A DNA stretch of 64,000 nt from an uncultured Oxalobacteraceae bacterium. GTDB taxonomy: Bacteria; Pseudomonadota; Gammaproteobacteria; Burkholderiales; Burkholderiaceae_D. The stretch spans positions 62,001 to 126,000 of the forward strand of contig CAIOYD010000044.1 in NCBI GenBank assembly GCA_903862415.1. Direction: 5' to 3'. Shown in pieces: positions 54,993-63,151 of the stretch. The number at the start of each line of letters is the position of its first letter. The first letter of the stretch is position 1. The position numbers and the translations under genes are program-made. The notes under the pieces are model-generated. The model was not told the DNA's origin. It saw nothing but the letters and a program-made list of their open reading frames with translations, and did not search any database.

Positions 54993-55449
54993 TGGGAATC
55001 ATGATCGGCAGCGGGCCGCCAAACTTTTCCAGATAGCGGCGTTTGAACGATTCAACCAGTTCAACCTGTTTTTCGCGCAGCATGGCCACATGAATCATTT
55101 CGCAAATCATCACATCGACTGGTTCGGGTGGAAGGTATTCAAAGGCGTTGGCGTGGATGACGTGCACCTTGTCACCGTTGGGATTTTTAGCCAGCAATTT
55201 ACGCGCTTCCGTGACCATTTCCAGATTCATTTCGACGCAATACACTTTAGCCGCCTTGCCAGCTGCGAACCACGACAGCACCCCGGTGCCGCCGCCGAGC
55301 TCCAACACCTTGGCGCCCGGGAAAACCACGTGATCAATCGCGGCTTTGAAATTATCCATCCGATTGGCATCCATGAGCATGCTGTGATGGTATTGCAGCG
55401 GAATGAATTGACCCAGATAACTTTGTTCTGCTTCGCTTTCAGTCAACAT
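54925..55449 (-). pseudogene. SAM methyltransferase, 3'-truncated
   Basis: A methyltransferase of the arginine-methyltransferase-like group. From ATG 55449 it reads MLTESEAEQSYLG, then AKVLELGGGTGVLSWFAAG (SAM motif I), VYCVEMNLEMVTEA and VDVMICEMIHVAML. After GGPLPIMIPTDSM the frame runs into unrelated sequence (TKCDQPWFRS) and stops, at about 174 residues. Relatives I recall are near 290 residues, so roughly the last third is lost. The break coincides with a GGTCAC/GTGACC palindrome at 54965-54983. The longer reading to 55554 has no ribosome site. Confidence 0.65.
54965..54983 (+). repeat. Palindrome at the gene-truncation junction
   Basis: TGGTCAC and GTGACCA are perfect 7-bp arms around ATTTG, exactly where methyltransferase sequence gives way to the beta-sandwich fragment. 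It could be the scar of recombination or chance. Confidence 0.4.
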
Positions 55450-55605
55450 GGCTGGCCTTGTTAGGAATGCTGTTTTGTCATTGAAATACCGACAATCAAG
55501 GCGCCGATGCTGTGTCGGCAGATTGGATTGCTGGAGCGGGAAATTAAGCCCCATTATCTGGCGGCGGCATGAGATTGAAACTCGGATAAGCGCCAGCTTT
55601 CCCCC

Positions 55606-55704
55606 TTAGTTATCTGCATGAACCTCGTTGATGATGGCTTCAAAATGTGCTAAAGGGACGGGTTGTCCATGTAAATAACCCTGAAAACAATCACAGCAAT
55701 GACT
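55606..55704 (-). pseudogene. C-terminal remnant of an EAL-domain protein
   Basis: A 32-codon frame plus stop, read on the minus strand: CDCFQGYLHGQPVPLAHFEA, then IINEVHADN. This is the end of an EAL phosphodiesterase domain, where QGYL and PVP are conserved. Upstream of CDCFQ the frame stays open but no longer resembles EAL, and no start is present. With the two fragments on its other side it shows repeated gene decay in this kilobase. Confidence 0.6.
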
Positions 55705-55891
55705 CACATTTAATGTGTTTGCACCAAAATAGAATAAATTTCCGCATCATTTCGGTGCAATATCTGTTTAATTCAATTTTTCTTCCACTATTTTTAATAA
55801 AATCAAAGTATTAGCAATTCGCACCAAAATGGTATGATTTTTGCTTATGTGAGGTGTGAAATTTTATTGTTGCACCAAATTGGAGAAAGAT
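55705..55891 (+). promoter_or_regulatory. Control region of the ammonium transporter gene
   Basis: No gene. It carries four copies of the motif YGCACCRAAWT: 55720-55730, 55749-55759 (inverted), 55820-55830 and 55871-55881. The first two form a TGCACC...GGTGCA pair like spread NtrC half-sites, about 100-136 bp before the expected start. The third overlaps the sigma-54 -24 element, and the fourth adjoins the ribosome site. This suits nitrogen control. Confidence 0.6.
55830..55845 (+). promoter_or_regulatory. Sigma-54 promoter of amt
   Basis: TGGTATGATTTTTGCT keeps the invariant GG, 10 bp, GC arrangement and matches the TGGCACG-N4-TTGCW consensus at most positions. The expected start near 55856 leaves a ~36-nt leader to the ATG at 55892. 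Confidence 0.75.
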
Positions 55892-57079
55892 ATGGATGGA
55901 TTAAGAAGTGGCGTCGATGCGCTCTTTGTATTACTCGGAGCGATCATGATTTTGGCGATGCATGCCGGATTTGCCTTTCTTGAACTTGGAACGGTCAGGA
56001 AGAAAAATCAGGTCAACGCACTGGTGAAAATTCTGGTTGATTTTGCGATTTCAACTTTGGCCTATTTTTTTGTTGGCTATGGTGTTGCGTACGGAGTCGA
56101 TTTTTTTGCCTCTGCCGACGTGCTGGTCAACAAAAACGGCTATGAGCTGGTCAAGTTTTTCTTTCTGCTGACCTTTGCTGCGGCGGTTCCAGCCATTATC
56201 TCGGGCGGCATAGCCGAGCGTGCCAAGTTTTATCCGCAATTGATTGCTACTGCCACTCTGGTCGGTTTTGTCTATCCGCTGTATGAAGGCATCGCGTGGA
56301 ATCAACGATTTGGTATTCAGGCTTGGCTGAAGCTGACCTTCTCGGCAGAATTCCATGACTTTGCCGGATCGGTCGTGGTTCACGCTTTGGGCGGATGGGT
56401 GGCACTACCGGCCGTATTGCTGCTCGGCGCCCGAAGTGGTCGCTATATGAAAAACGGCACTATCGCGGCTCATCCACCGTCTTCGATTCCATTTCTTGCC
56501 TTGGGTGCCTGGATATTGACGGTAGGCTGGTTCGGATTCAATGTCATGAGTGCACAGTCGATAGATAAAATGAATGGACTGGTTGCGATCAACTCGCTCA
56601 TGGCCATGGTTGGTGGCACTCTGGTCGCGCTGGTATTGGGCAAGAATGACCCGGGTTACGTCTATAACGGTCCTCTGGCTGGCCTGGTTGCGGTCTGCGC
56701 AGGTTCGGATGTCATGCATCCGCTGGGGGCTCTGGTCACGGGCGGCATTGCAGGCGCGATTTTTGTGTGGATGTTTGCGCGCACCCAAAACAAATGGAAA
56801 ATCGATGACGTTCTGGGGGTTTGGCCGTTGCATGGCTTGTGTGGAACCTGGGGCGGATTGGCCGCCGGTATTTTCGGATTAAAAGCGCTGGGTGGATTGG
56901 GTGGAGTGGTTCTTATATCCCAATTGATTGGTACCGCGATCGGTATTGGCATCGCGCTTATTGGAGGTTTTCTGATTTATGGTGCGCTCAAATTAACCAT
57001 GGGAATACGGTTGAGTCAGGAAGAGGAATTTCAGGGAGCCGATTTATCCATTCACCAGATTTCGTCCACTCCCGAATAA
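55892..57079 (+). CDS. amt: Ammonium transporter, Amt/MEP/Rh family
   Basis: A membrane transporter of 395 residues from ATG 55892, where GGAG sits 6 nt upstream. The longer frame from GTG 55856 would begin at the predicted transcription start and is rejected. About eleven membrane segments are visible. Family signatures include MHAGFAFLELGTVRKKNQVN (start), DFAGSVVVHALGGWVALPAV with the conserved pore His, and WPLHGLCGTWGGLAAGIFG with the second pore His. No glnK follows. It is convergent with the FGGY kinase gene. Confidence 0.94.
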   Translation: MDGLRSGVDALFVLLGAIMILAMHAGFAFLELGTVRKKNQVNALVKILVDFAISTLAYFFVGYGVAYGVDFFASADVLVNKNGYELVKFFFLLTFAAAVPAIISGGIAERAKFYPQLIATATLVGFVYPLYEGIAWNQRFGIQAWLKLTFSAEFHDFAGSVVVHALGGWVALPAVLLLGARSGRYMKNGTIAAHPPSSIPFLALGAWILTVGWFGFNVMSAQSIDKMNGLVAINSLMAMVGGTLVALVLGKNDPGYVYNGPLAGLVAVCAGSDVMHPLGALVTGGIAGAIFVWMFARTQNKWKIDDVLGVWPLHGLCGTWGGLAAGIFGLKALGGLGGVVLISQLIGTAIGIGIALIGGFLIYGALKLTMGIRLSQEEEFQGADLSIHQISSTPE

Positions 57080-57087
57080 GTGTTTTC

Positions 57088-57129
57088 TTGGCCCGGTACA
57101 AAACATCTGTCAATGTCTGACCGGGCCAA
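57088..57129 (+). terminator. Inverted repeat between convergent amt and kinase genes
   Basis: TTGGCCCGGT and ACCGGGCCAA are perfect 10-bp arms separated by 22 nt. Position between convergent genes suggests a bidirectional terminator; it lacks a strong U-run on either side. Confidence 0.55.
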
Positions 57130-57139
57130 CTCGCCGCAT

Positions 57140-58735
57140 TCAAAACTTAGGATAATGGGTAATCTGGCGGATCGAACGGTACAGTCCTGACAGCCGTCCA
57201 TACATGCGCGTATACACTTCCCGGTACAGCCGATCATACAGCTGCACGTGTTGGGTTTCTGGTTCAAACACCTGACCGGGATGCGACATGGCCGCCACGG
57301 CGCTGGCGTGGTCTTTGAAATAACCGGCACCGACCGCAGCATTCATGGCCGCGCCCAGACCGGAGGCTTCGTAGGTATGGATGCGCTCGGCCGGGATGCC
57401 AAAAATATTGGCGGTGATTTGCATGATCAGGTCGCTTTGTGAACCGCCGCCGGCCACTTTCAAGCGCGTGACTGGCTGGCCATTGCGCGCTTCCAGGCTA
57501 TCCTTGCCCTGACGCAGTGCATAGGCCAGACCTTCAATGATGGCGCGATAAAGATGGGCGCGGGTGTGCACATCACCAAAACCGATCACCGCTCCCTTGG
57601 CTTCCGGGCCAGGGAACTTTACGCCGGGATTCCAGAACGGCTGCAAGATCAGGCCCATGGCACCAGGTGGCGATTGCAGCAGCAATTCGTCGAACAGCAG
57701 TTCCGCCGCGATGCCTTGCTGCTCGGCGCGCAAAACTTCGTGGGAAGCGAATTCGCGCTTGAACCAATTTACCATCCAGTATCCGCGCTGGACGATGATC
57801 TCAGAGTTGTAATGATGAGGAATCGCCGCTGGGTAAGCTGGCAGGAAAGCCATGGGTTCCACATAACGCCGGTTGCTGGTGTTGATGGTCGCTGTGGTAC
57901 CGTAACTGATGCAGGCCACATCCGGCGTGATCGCGCCGCAGGCCAGTACTTCGCAGGCCTTGTCGGCCCCAGCGGCATATAAGATCAGACCTTCCGGAAT
58001 CCCGGTCTCCTGTGCCGCTGCAGCGCTGATACGTCCCAGTGGCTGAGATGCCTGTACCAGTGGTGGCAACTGTTCGCGTCGCACGCGCAACGCGCGCCAC
58101 TTAATGTCGCCCGTGCCTGCCCAGTCTTGTTGTTTGTGGTCGAATGGCACATACCCGACCTGAGAAGGCACGGCATCGATGAGTTCGTCAGTCAGCTTCA
58201 ACGTCAGGTAACACGACAGCTGCACAAAATGGCGGGTTTTAGCCCACACTTCAGGAAAATCCGCCGCCAGCCAGTTGCATTCGGCCTTGGACTGTAATTG
58301 GTACATCATGTGTTGCAGACCAACTACCTTAACTGCCAGGCGTTGCCACCAGGGCAGAGCTGGATATTGATCAGTGCGACGCGAATCCAGCCAGATAGTG
58401 GCTGGACGCAGCGGCTGTCGTTGCTCATCCAGACAGACCATGGTGGCGCGCTGGCAGGTCAGGGCGGCCGCGACCACACGTGCGCGCAGCTCCGGATGCT
58501 GATCCCACAGTTGCTGACATGCTTTTGCCAGATGGGTCCAAAAATAGTCGGCATGTTGTTCGGCCCAGTTCGGATGACTGGCAAAGTAGGGCGTGATGAC
58601 TTGCTGAGATTTGGCTACCAGGCGTCCTTCAGCATCGAACAGCATGGCGCGCACACTTTGCGTGCCCTGATCGATAGCCAGAAACAAATCCTGTGCGGAC
58701 TTGGACTTTGCTTGCGGGAGATGTGGTTCAGTCAT
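57140..58735 (-). CDS. FGGY-family carbohydrate (glycerol-like) kinase
   Basis: A 531-residue sugar kinase. The N-terminal ATP-site motif is FLAIDQGTQSVRAMLFDAEG, and a second ATP-site motif reads CISYGTTATINTSN. The C terminus carries the family GLAYALRQGKDSLEARNG and GGGSQSDLIMQITANIFGIP motifs. It resembles the FGGY kinases that sit beside GlpD-like genes rather than housekeeping GlpK. It overlaps glpD by 8 nt and is the last gene of the operon, so glycerol or a glycerol derivative is a likely substrate. Confidence 0.85.
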   Translation of the reverse strand: MTEPHLPQAKSKSAQDLFLAIDQGTQSVRAMLFDAEGRLVAKSQQVITPYFASHPNWAEQHADYFWTHLAKACQQLWDQHPELRARVVAAALTCQRATMVCLDEQRQPLRPATIWLDSRRTDQYPALPWWQRLAVKVVGLQHMMYQLQSKAECNWLAADFPEVWAKTRHFVQLSCYLTLKLTDELIDAVPSQVGYVPFDHKQQDWAGTGDIKWRALRVRREQLPPLVQASQPLGRISAAAAQETGIPEGLILYAAGADKACEVLACGAITPDVACISYGTTATINTSNRRYVEPMAFLPAYPAAIPHHYNSEIIVQRGYWMVNWFKREFASHEVLRAEQQGIAAELLFDELLLQSPPGAMGLILQPFWNPGVKFPGPEAKGAVIGFGDVHTRAHLYRAIIEGLAYALRQGKDSLEARNGQPVTRLKVAGGGSQSDLIMQITANIFGIPAERIHTYEASGLGAAMNAAVGAGYFKDHASAVAAMSHPGQVFEPETQHVQLYDRLYREVYTRMYGRLSGLYRSIRQITHYPKF

Positions 58736-60287
58736 GTTTCGGGATCCGATAATAACGTTCGATCATCTGGAAATAGCGTTCGCATTCCAATTTCCAGTCC
58801 TGCTCACTCCAGCCCAGCCTGGCCTGGAATAACGGTTTTAGTTGTGGCAGCAGGGACAGTCCCGCATCGGCCAGCAGGGTGCCGGCACGCAGGCGCCGCA
58901 ACAGCATATCATCCAGATGGGTGACCATTTCGTGCAGCAGAATCCATTCCACCTGTTCCAGCAGTGCCGCACCCTGTGCCATTCCAACCCTGGGGTGACT
59001 GAGTTGTTGCGGGTCGGGCAGGTCGTGGTTGAAGCAGCGCAGTGTGCGGTCATGGTGCGCATGGCGATAGCTGGCCGTGTCAATCAAGCCGGCCGCATGC
59101 AGGGCATCGAGTGCAATCTGGCGAAAGGTAGTCAGCTTGCCACCAGACACGGAGATCACGCCGTCAGCCTGCCACACCAGATGATTGCGCCGCTCTTTGG
59201 AGGGGTCGCGCCCCTTGCCGGAGGCGATGATAGGGCGCACACCGGCCATGGTGGAAATGATGTCCGCACGACCAAGGTGCAGTTGCGGCAATTCGTTGTT
59301 AGTCACTTTGAGCAGATAGTCAATTTCTTCATTGCTGCAGCTTGGTTCTGTGCTGATGTTTGTGCCATGATCGATATCGGTGGTGCCGATGCAGGTCTGA
59401 CCTTTCCACGGGAAAATGAACACCGGCCGACCATCATCCGGGTGCATGAAAGACAGACAGTCCTGTACCGGCAGACGTTCTGCGGCGATGAACAGATGCG
59501 AGCCACGCTGGGGTCTGACGACAGGTGCGGTTCCGGACAGCCGGTCAGCCCAAAGACCGGTGGCATTGAATACCTGCTTACTCTGAATGGTGATTGTTGC
59601 CCCAGTGTCGCTGTCCCTGAGTGTCAGGCGCGAACCGGTAGTTTGCGTTTCGATGTGGGTGACCTCGGTGTATGTGCGTGCACGGCCACCTTCGCACATG
59701 GCTTCCTGCAAAACACGCATCACCAGACGACAGTCATCGGTGAGCGCATCGGTATAACTCATGGCGCCACGCAGCCGTCGTTGTTCCAGTTGCGGGTACA
59801 GCGCAAGCAGTTCTGCTTTGGATAACCAGCGTTTGTCGCGGATACCGGCCAGCCAGTCATACAAGGTCAGAATCAGCGTCAATGGCCAGCGGCCGGGGAA
59901 CTTGCCCGTATAGACCGGAAACACATAGCGCATGCGCTCAACCAGACCTGGCAGCTCGCTCAATAAACGTTCGCGTTCCTGCAGCGAGTGATGCGTCAGT
60001 TGCAGTTCACCCTGGGCGATATAGCGCAGACCACCGTGCACCATTTTTGAAGAACGACTCGATGTACCCCAGGCAAAGTCGCGCTGTTCGACCAGCAGCA
60101 CGCGCAGGCCACGGCGTGCTGCTTCGAGCAGAATACCGGCGCCGGTGATGCCACCGCCGATGACCACGGCATCCCAGACACTGGTCGTGAGCGACTCCAG
60201 TGTCGGGCGACGTCCCAGCAAGCTACTGAGATCAGCGCAAGGAAGTGAAGTCACCGAGACATCCTTTGTTGAGTAGTTGCTGCTCAT
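58728..60287 (-). CDS. glpD: Glycerol-3-phosphate dehydrogenase, FAD-dependent
   Basis: A 519-residue flavoprotein that oxidises glycerol 3-phosphate to dihydroxyacetone phosphate and passes electrons to the quinone pool. The FAD-binding start is VVIGGGITGAGILLEAARRG near residue 40, then FAWGTSSRSSKMVHGGLRYI. DIDHGTN and GVRPIIASGKGRDPS occur in the middle, with a C-terminal DAO-like helical domain. ATG 60287 lies inside the 3' end of the upstream FAD-oxidase gene, giving a 56-nt overlap; no later start keeps the FAD motif. Confidence 0.9.
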   Translation of the reverse strand: MSSNYSTKDVSVTSLPCADLSSLLGRRPTLESLTTSVWDAVVIGGGITGAGILLEAARRGLRVLLVEQRDFAWGTSSRSSKMVHGGLRYIAQGELQLTHHSLQERERLLSELPGLVERMRYVFPVYTGKFPGRWPLTLILTLYDWLAGIRDKRWLSKAELLALYPQLEQRRLRGAMSYTDALTDDCRLVMRVLQEAMCEGGRARTYTEVTHIETQTTGSRLTLRDSDTGATITIQSKQVFNATGLWADRLSGTAPVVRPQRGSHLFIAAERLPVQDCLSFMHPDDGRPVFIFPWKGQTCIGTTDIDHGTNISTEPSCSNEEIDYLLKVTNNELPQLHLGRADIISTMAGVRPIIASGKGRDPSKERRNHLVWQADGVISVSGGKLTTFRQIALDALHAAGLIDTASYRHAHHDRTLRCFNHDLPDPQQLSHPRVGMAQGAALLEQVEWILLHEMVTHLDDMLLRRLRAGTLLADAGLSLLPQLKPLFQARLGWSEQDWKLECERYFQMIERYYRIPKHD

Positions 60288-61836
60288 CGAAGTAGTTGAT
60301 CACCTGACCAATGGAGGCCATGCCGAGCTTACCTTTTTCAATCGGCAGCCAGCGGGCGTGATCGCGGCCCACGCCATGTTGGTGGCTGATGGTGCCACCC
60401 ATGCCAGTCACTGCATCCGAGGCCGCCTGCTTCATGGCATTCCAGCGCTGCAGTGAAGCCTGATAGGTTTCGCTGTTACGGAATACATAGGTGGTATAGA
60501 TGCTTGAACCCTGGGTATAAACATGCGACAGGTGACTGAACACATGGGCCCGCTCATCCGTGCCGCAGTGTTCGGTAATGGCTTGTTCGATCTTGTGCAT
60601 GGTCTCGGTGACGCGTGACCAATTGACGCAGGTTTCGAGCGTATCCACCGAGTAGCCATGTTCCCACAATCCATGCCGCAGATAGGGTGAACGGAAGCGT
60701 GCATGTTCCCATTTCTTGCCCATGAAGGTACCGGCATAAAATCCGCGCGCCGGTCGCAGATGGCGTTTGACTTCGGCCAGCACAAAGCGCGCCTGACGTT
60801 GTGTGCCGGTGGTGCCAAAAGTAACCATGCATTTGCCGCGACCAGATCCGCGCAGCGCGGCGTAGCCGTCGAGCAGTCTGGCCTGCCAGGGTTGCGCACC
60901 CAGCAGCAGATGCGAGCGGGTTTCTTCCGGATTCGACAGGCGCAGCAGTGAAAGTGCCACTTTGGCCTGTACCAGATTGCGCACCAGATTCAGTGCGCTG
61001 TCCCAGTCCGGCACAAAGGCCACATGAAAGGATTCATGTTCGGGCAGGCGCTGTACGCGCACATCAACTTCGCTGATGATCCCCATTCTGCCTTCCGTAC
61101 CCATGAACATTTCGCGCAGGTCCGGACCGGCGGACGACGCCGGTATGGCAGGAATGTCCATGGTGCCGAGCAGTGTTTCGATGCGGCCACCGGCAAAAAT
61201 TTGTTCGATGCGGCCATAGCGTATCGATTGCTGTCCCGAAGAACGACTTGCTACCCAGCCGCCGATGGTCGAGAGTTCAAAGGATTGCGGGAAATGACCC
61301 AGCGTGTAGCCATGTTCGGCCAGTTGCCTTTCCAGTTCCGGTCCCGGTGTGCCAGCACCAAAACGGGCGATCTGACTGACCGGGTCGATGCTGATGAGCT
61401 GGTTCATGCGTGCGAGCGAAATAGTCAACACAGGACGATCGGAAGCCTGCGGAGTGATATGGCCAGCTACCGAGGTCCCGCCACCATAGGGAATAAGCTC
61501 TATCTGCTTCTCGCTGGCCCACTGAAGCAGGGTTTGTATCTGATTCGAATCCGTGGGCAAGGCCACGCCATCGGGAAACAGTCCGAACTGCCCCGAGCGC
61601 ATCGCATACCAGTCCGGCAAACTCTGCCCACGCGCATGTCGCAATCGCAGTTCCGGATCAGTCGACACCAGCGGATGTTCCGGCAATCGGCTCGGCGGTA
61701 CAGTCGCCAGTGCGGTCTGCAAAGTCGTATCCGGCAATACCCGGCCCGTACCTATGTGTGAACTGACGTAATTCAGACCTGCTTCACGCAGGGGGAAACT
61801 ATTGTTTTCATCGCCCCAACCATTCCAGCGTCGCAT
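60232..61836 (-). CDS. FAD-binding oxidase, alkyldihydroxyacetonephosphate-synthase-like
   Basis: A 534-residue VAO/FAD_binding_4 oxidase. The FAD motif is ELIPYGGGTSVAGHITPQ near residue 115, with FMGTEGRMGIISEVDVRVQ and the C-terminal SHQHGVGRDHARWLP segment. The last is characteristic of the AGPS/glycolate-oxidase GlcD group. AGPS enzymes exchange the acyl chain of acyl-DHAP for an alkyl chain. Beside a GlpD and an FGGY kinase, a role in ether-glycerolipid or alkylglycerol metabolism is plausible but unproven; other DHAP-linked oxidase roles remain open. Confidence 0.8.
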   Translation of the reverse strand: MRRWNGWGDENNSFPLREAGLNYVSSHIGTGRVLPDTTLQTALATVPPSRLPEHPLVSTDPELRLRHARGQSLPDWYAMRSGQFGLFPDGVALPTDSNQIQTLLQWASEKQIELIPYGGGTSVAGHITPQASDRPVLTISLARMNQLISIDPVSQIARFGAGTPGPELERQLAEHGYTLGHFPQSFELSTIGGWVASRSSGQQSIRYGRIEQIFAGGRIETLLGTMDIPAIPASSAGPDLREMFMGTEGRMGIISEVDVRVQRLPEHESFHVAFVPDWDSALNLVRNLVQAKVALSLLRLSNPEETRSHLLLGAQPWQARLLDGYAALRGSGRGKCMVTFGTTGTQRQARFVLAEVKRHLRPARGFYAGTFMGKKWEHARFRSPYLRHGLWEHGYSVDTLETCVNWSRVTETMHKIEQAITEHCGTDERAHVFSHLSHVYTQGSSIYTTYVFRNSETYQASLQRWNAMKQAASDAVTGMGGTISHQHGVGRDHARWLPIEKGKLGMASIGQVINYFDEQQLLNKGCLGDFTSLR

Positions 61837-61952
61837 GGGTATTGTCCTTTGCTTTAAATAGAATTCAAATTTGACTCAATACCGGATTGTCGCGGAATTG
61901 CTCCGGACAGGATAGACAACTGACGCCAAGCTGTTGACATTTCGCGCCATTT

Positions 61953-63002
61953 TCAACTTGACTGACCCGGAATCTGACGATAAGCGTGCGGTGTGAGGCC
62001 TGTCCAGCGTCGGAATGCCCGGGTAAAGGCACTTTGCTCGGAATAGCCCAGCAGATCGGCAATTTCAGTCAATTGCAGACGCTGATCCTGCAGATACTGG
62101 CGCGCCAGCTGACAGCGCAATTCATCCAGCACGGCGCGAAACTGCAAACCACGTTCAGCCAGACGGCGGTGCAGTGTGCGTGCAGACAGATGCATAACCG
62201 CGGCCGCCTGTTCCAGGCTGGGTTCACTGTGAAGCATCAATTGGTGGGTCAGACAATGGCGCAGTTGTTGCATCCAGACGTCATCGGGTTCGAGTTGCGC
62301 CAGAAATGCATCGGCTTGCTGGCTGAGCATCTCAAGCAGAACCGGATCTGGTGAGCGCAGACCGCGTTGCAGATCGGCTGTTGCGATCACCATGCGGGTG
62401 GTGGCCTGAGCAAACTGCACCGGACAGCCAAAGTAGTCGAGGTAAGCCTGCAGGTCGGTCGGGGCCGGGTTGACGAAGGTGATTGAGCACGGGTTAAGCG
62501 GCTCCTGTACCAGATTGCGCATGAATTGCACCATGGTCGCGATAGCACATTCATCAACCAGAGGCCCGGGACGCCCCTGATTGACGCCCCACTCGAAGGT
62601 GATTTCCTGTGAATTCATGCTGATCGTCACGGGATTGACGTCGTAAATCAGTCGCTGGTATTGATCGAAGCGCCGCAGTGCCGCACCGAGATTGCCGCAA
62701 GATAAAAAGACATAGCCCAGAATGCCAAAATGACGCGGGGTGACGCTGCGGCCGAGATGCAGACCCAGTAGTGAATCGCCAAGCCGGTCCGATGCCAGTT
62801 GCAACAGCGCCTGCCAGTGTGCCACGGGGAAGCGGCCCAGCCCTCCGGTTTCAATACTAGGTTTGGGTGTCTCAAGCACGCTCTGCGGTTCCAGTCCCTG
62901 CTGCGTCAGGTACTCATACAGCAAATGCACATAGGTGACGGGCACAACGCCACGTAAGGGGATGGGTGCAAGAGGATGTAAGGAGACGAGTTCTGCTGTC
63001 AT
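61953..63002 (-). CDS. AraC-family transcriptional regulator
   Basis: A regulator of about 349 residues from the ATG at 63002; a TTG at 63017 would add five residues and neither has a good ribosome site. The N-terminal ligand-binding domain is of the arabinose-binding-like OruR/ArgR type (VPVTYVHLLYEYLTQQGL; RHFGILGYVFLSCGNLGAAL). The C-terminal double helix-turn-helix is SLEQAAAVMHLSARTLHRRL and LQLTEIADLLGYSEQSAFTR. It lies 116 bp upstream of the glycerol-type operon on the same strand and probably controls it. Confidence 0.9.
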   Translation of the reverse strand: MTAELVSLHPLAPIPLRGVVPVTYVHLLYEYLTQQGLEPQSVLETPKPSIETGGLGRFPVAHWQALLQLASDRLGDSLLGLHLGRSVTPRHFGILGYVFLSCGNLGAALRRFDQYQRLIYDVNPVTISMNSQEITFEWGVNQGRPGPLVDECAIATMVQFMRNLVQEPLNPCSITFVNPAPTDLQAYLDYFGCPVQFAQATTRMVIATADLQRGLRSPDPVLLEMLSQQADAFLAQLEPDDVWMQQLRHCLTHQLMLHSEPSLEQAAAVMHLSARTLHRRLAERGLQFRAVLDELRCQLARQYLQDQRLQLTEIADLLGYSEQSAFTRAFRRWTGLTPHAYRQIPGQSS

Positions 63003-63151
63003 GGATATGTCAGTCAATTGGGTGCTTTATTTTACCTGTGCCACGTCTGGCGTGGTTAGTTAGATGCAGCAGTGGCGAAGATTGATCCAGAATAAGTCGG
63101 CATTCGCAGGCCAATGTTACAAGGGACGACTCATCTTTCTGACGACAGCTT

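Noticed and set aside
58842-59825. 327-residue plus-strand frame inside glpD
   Set aside because: Antisense shadow of a strongly supported GlpD; the product has no family features.
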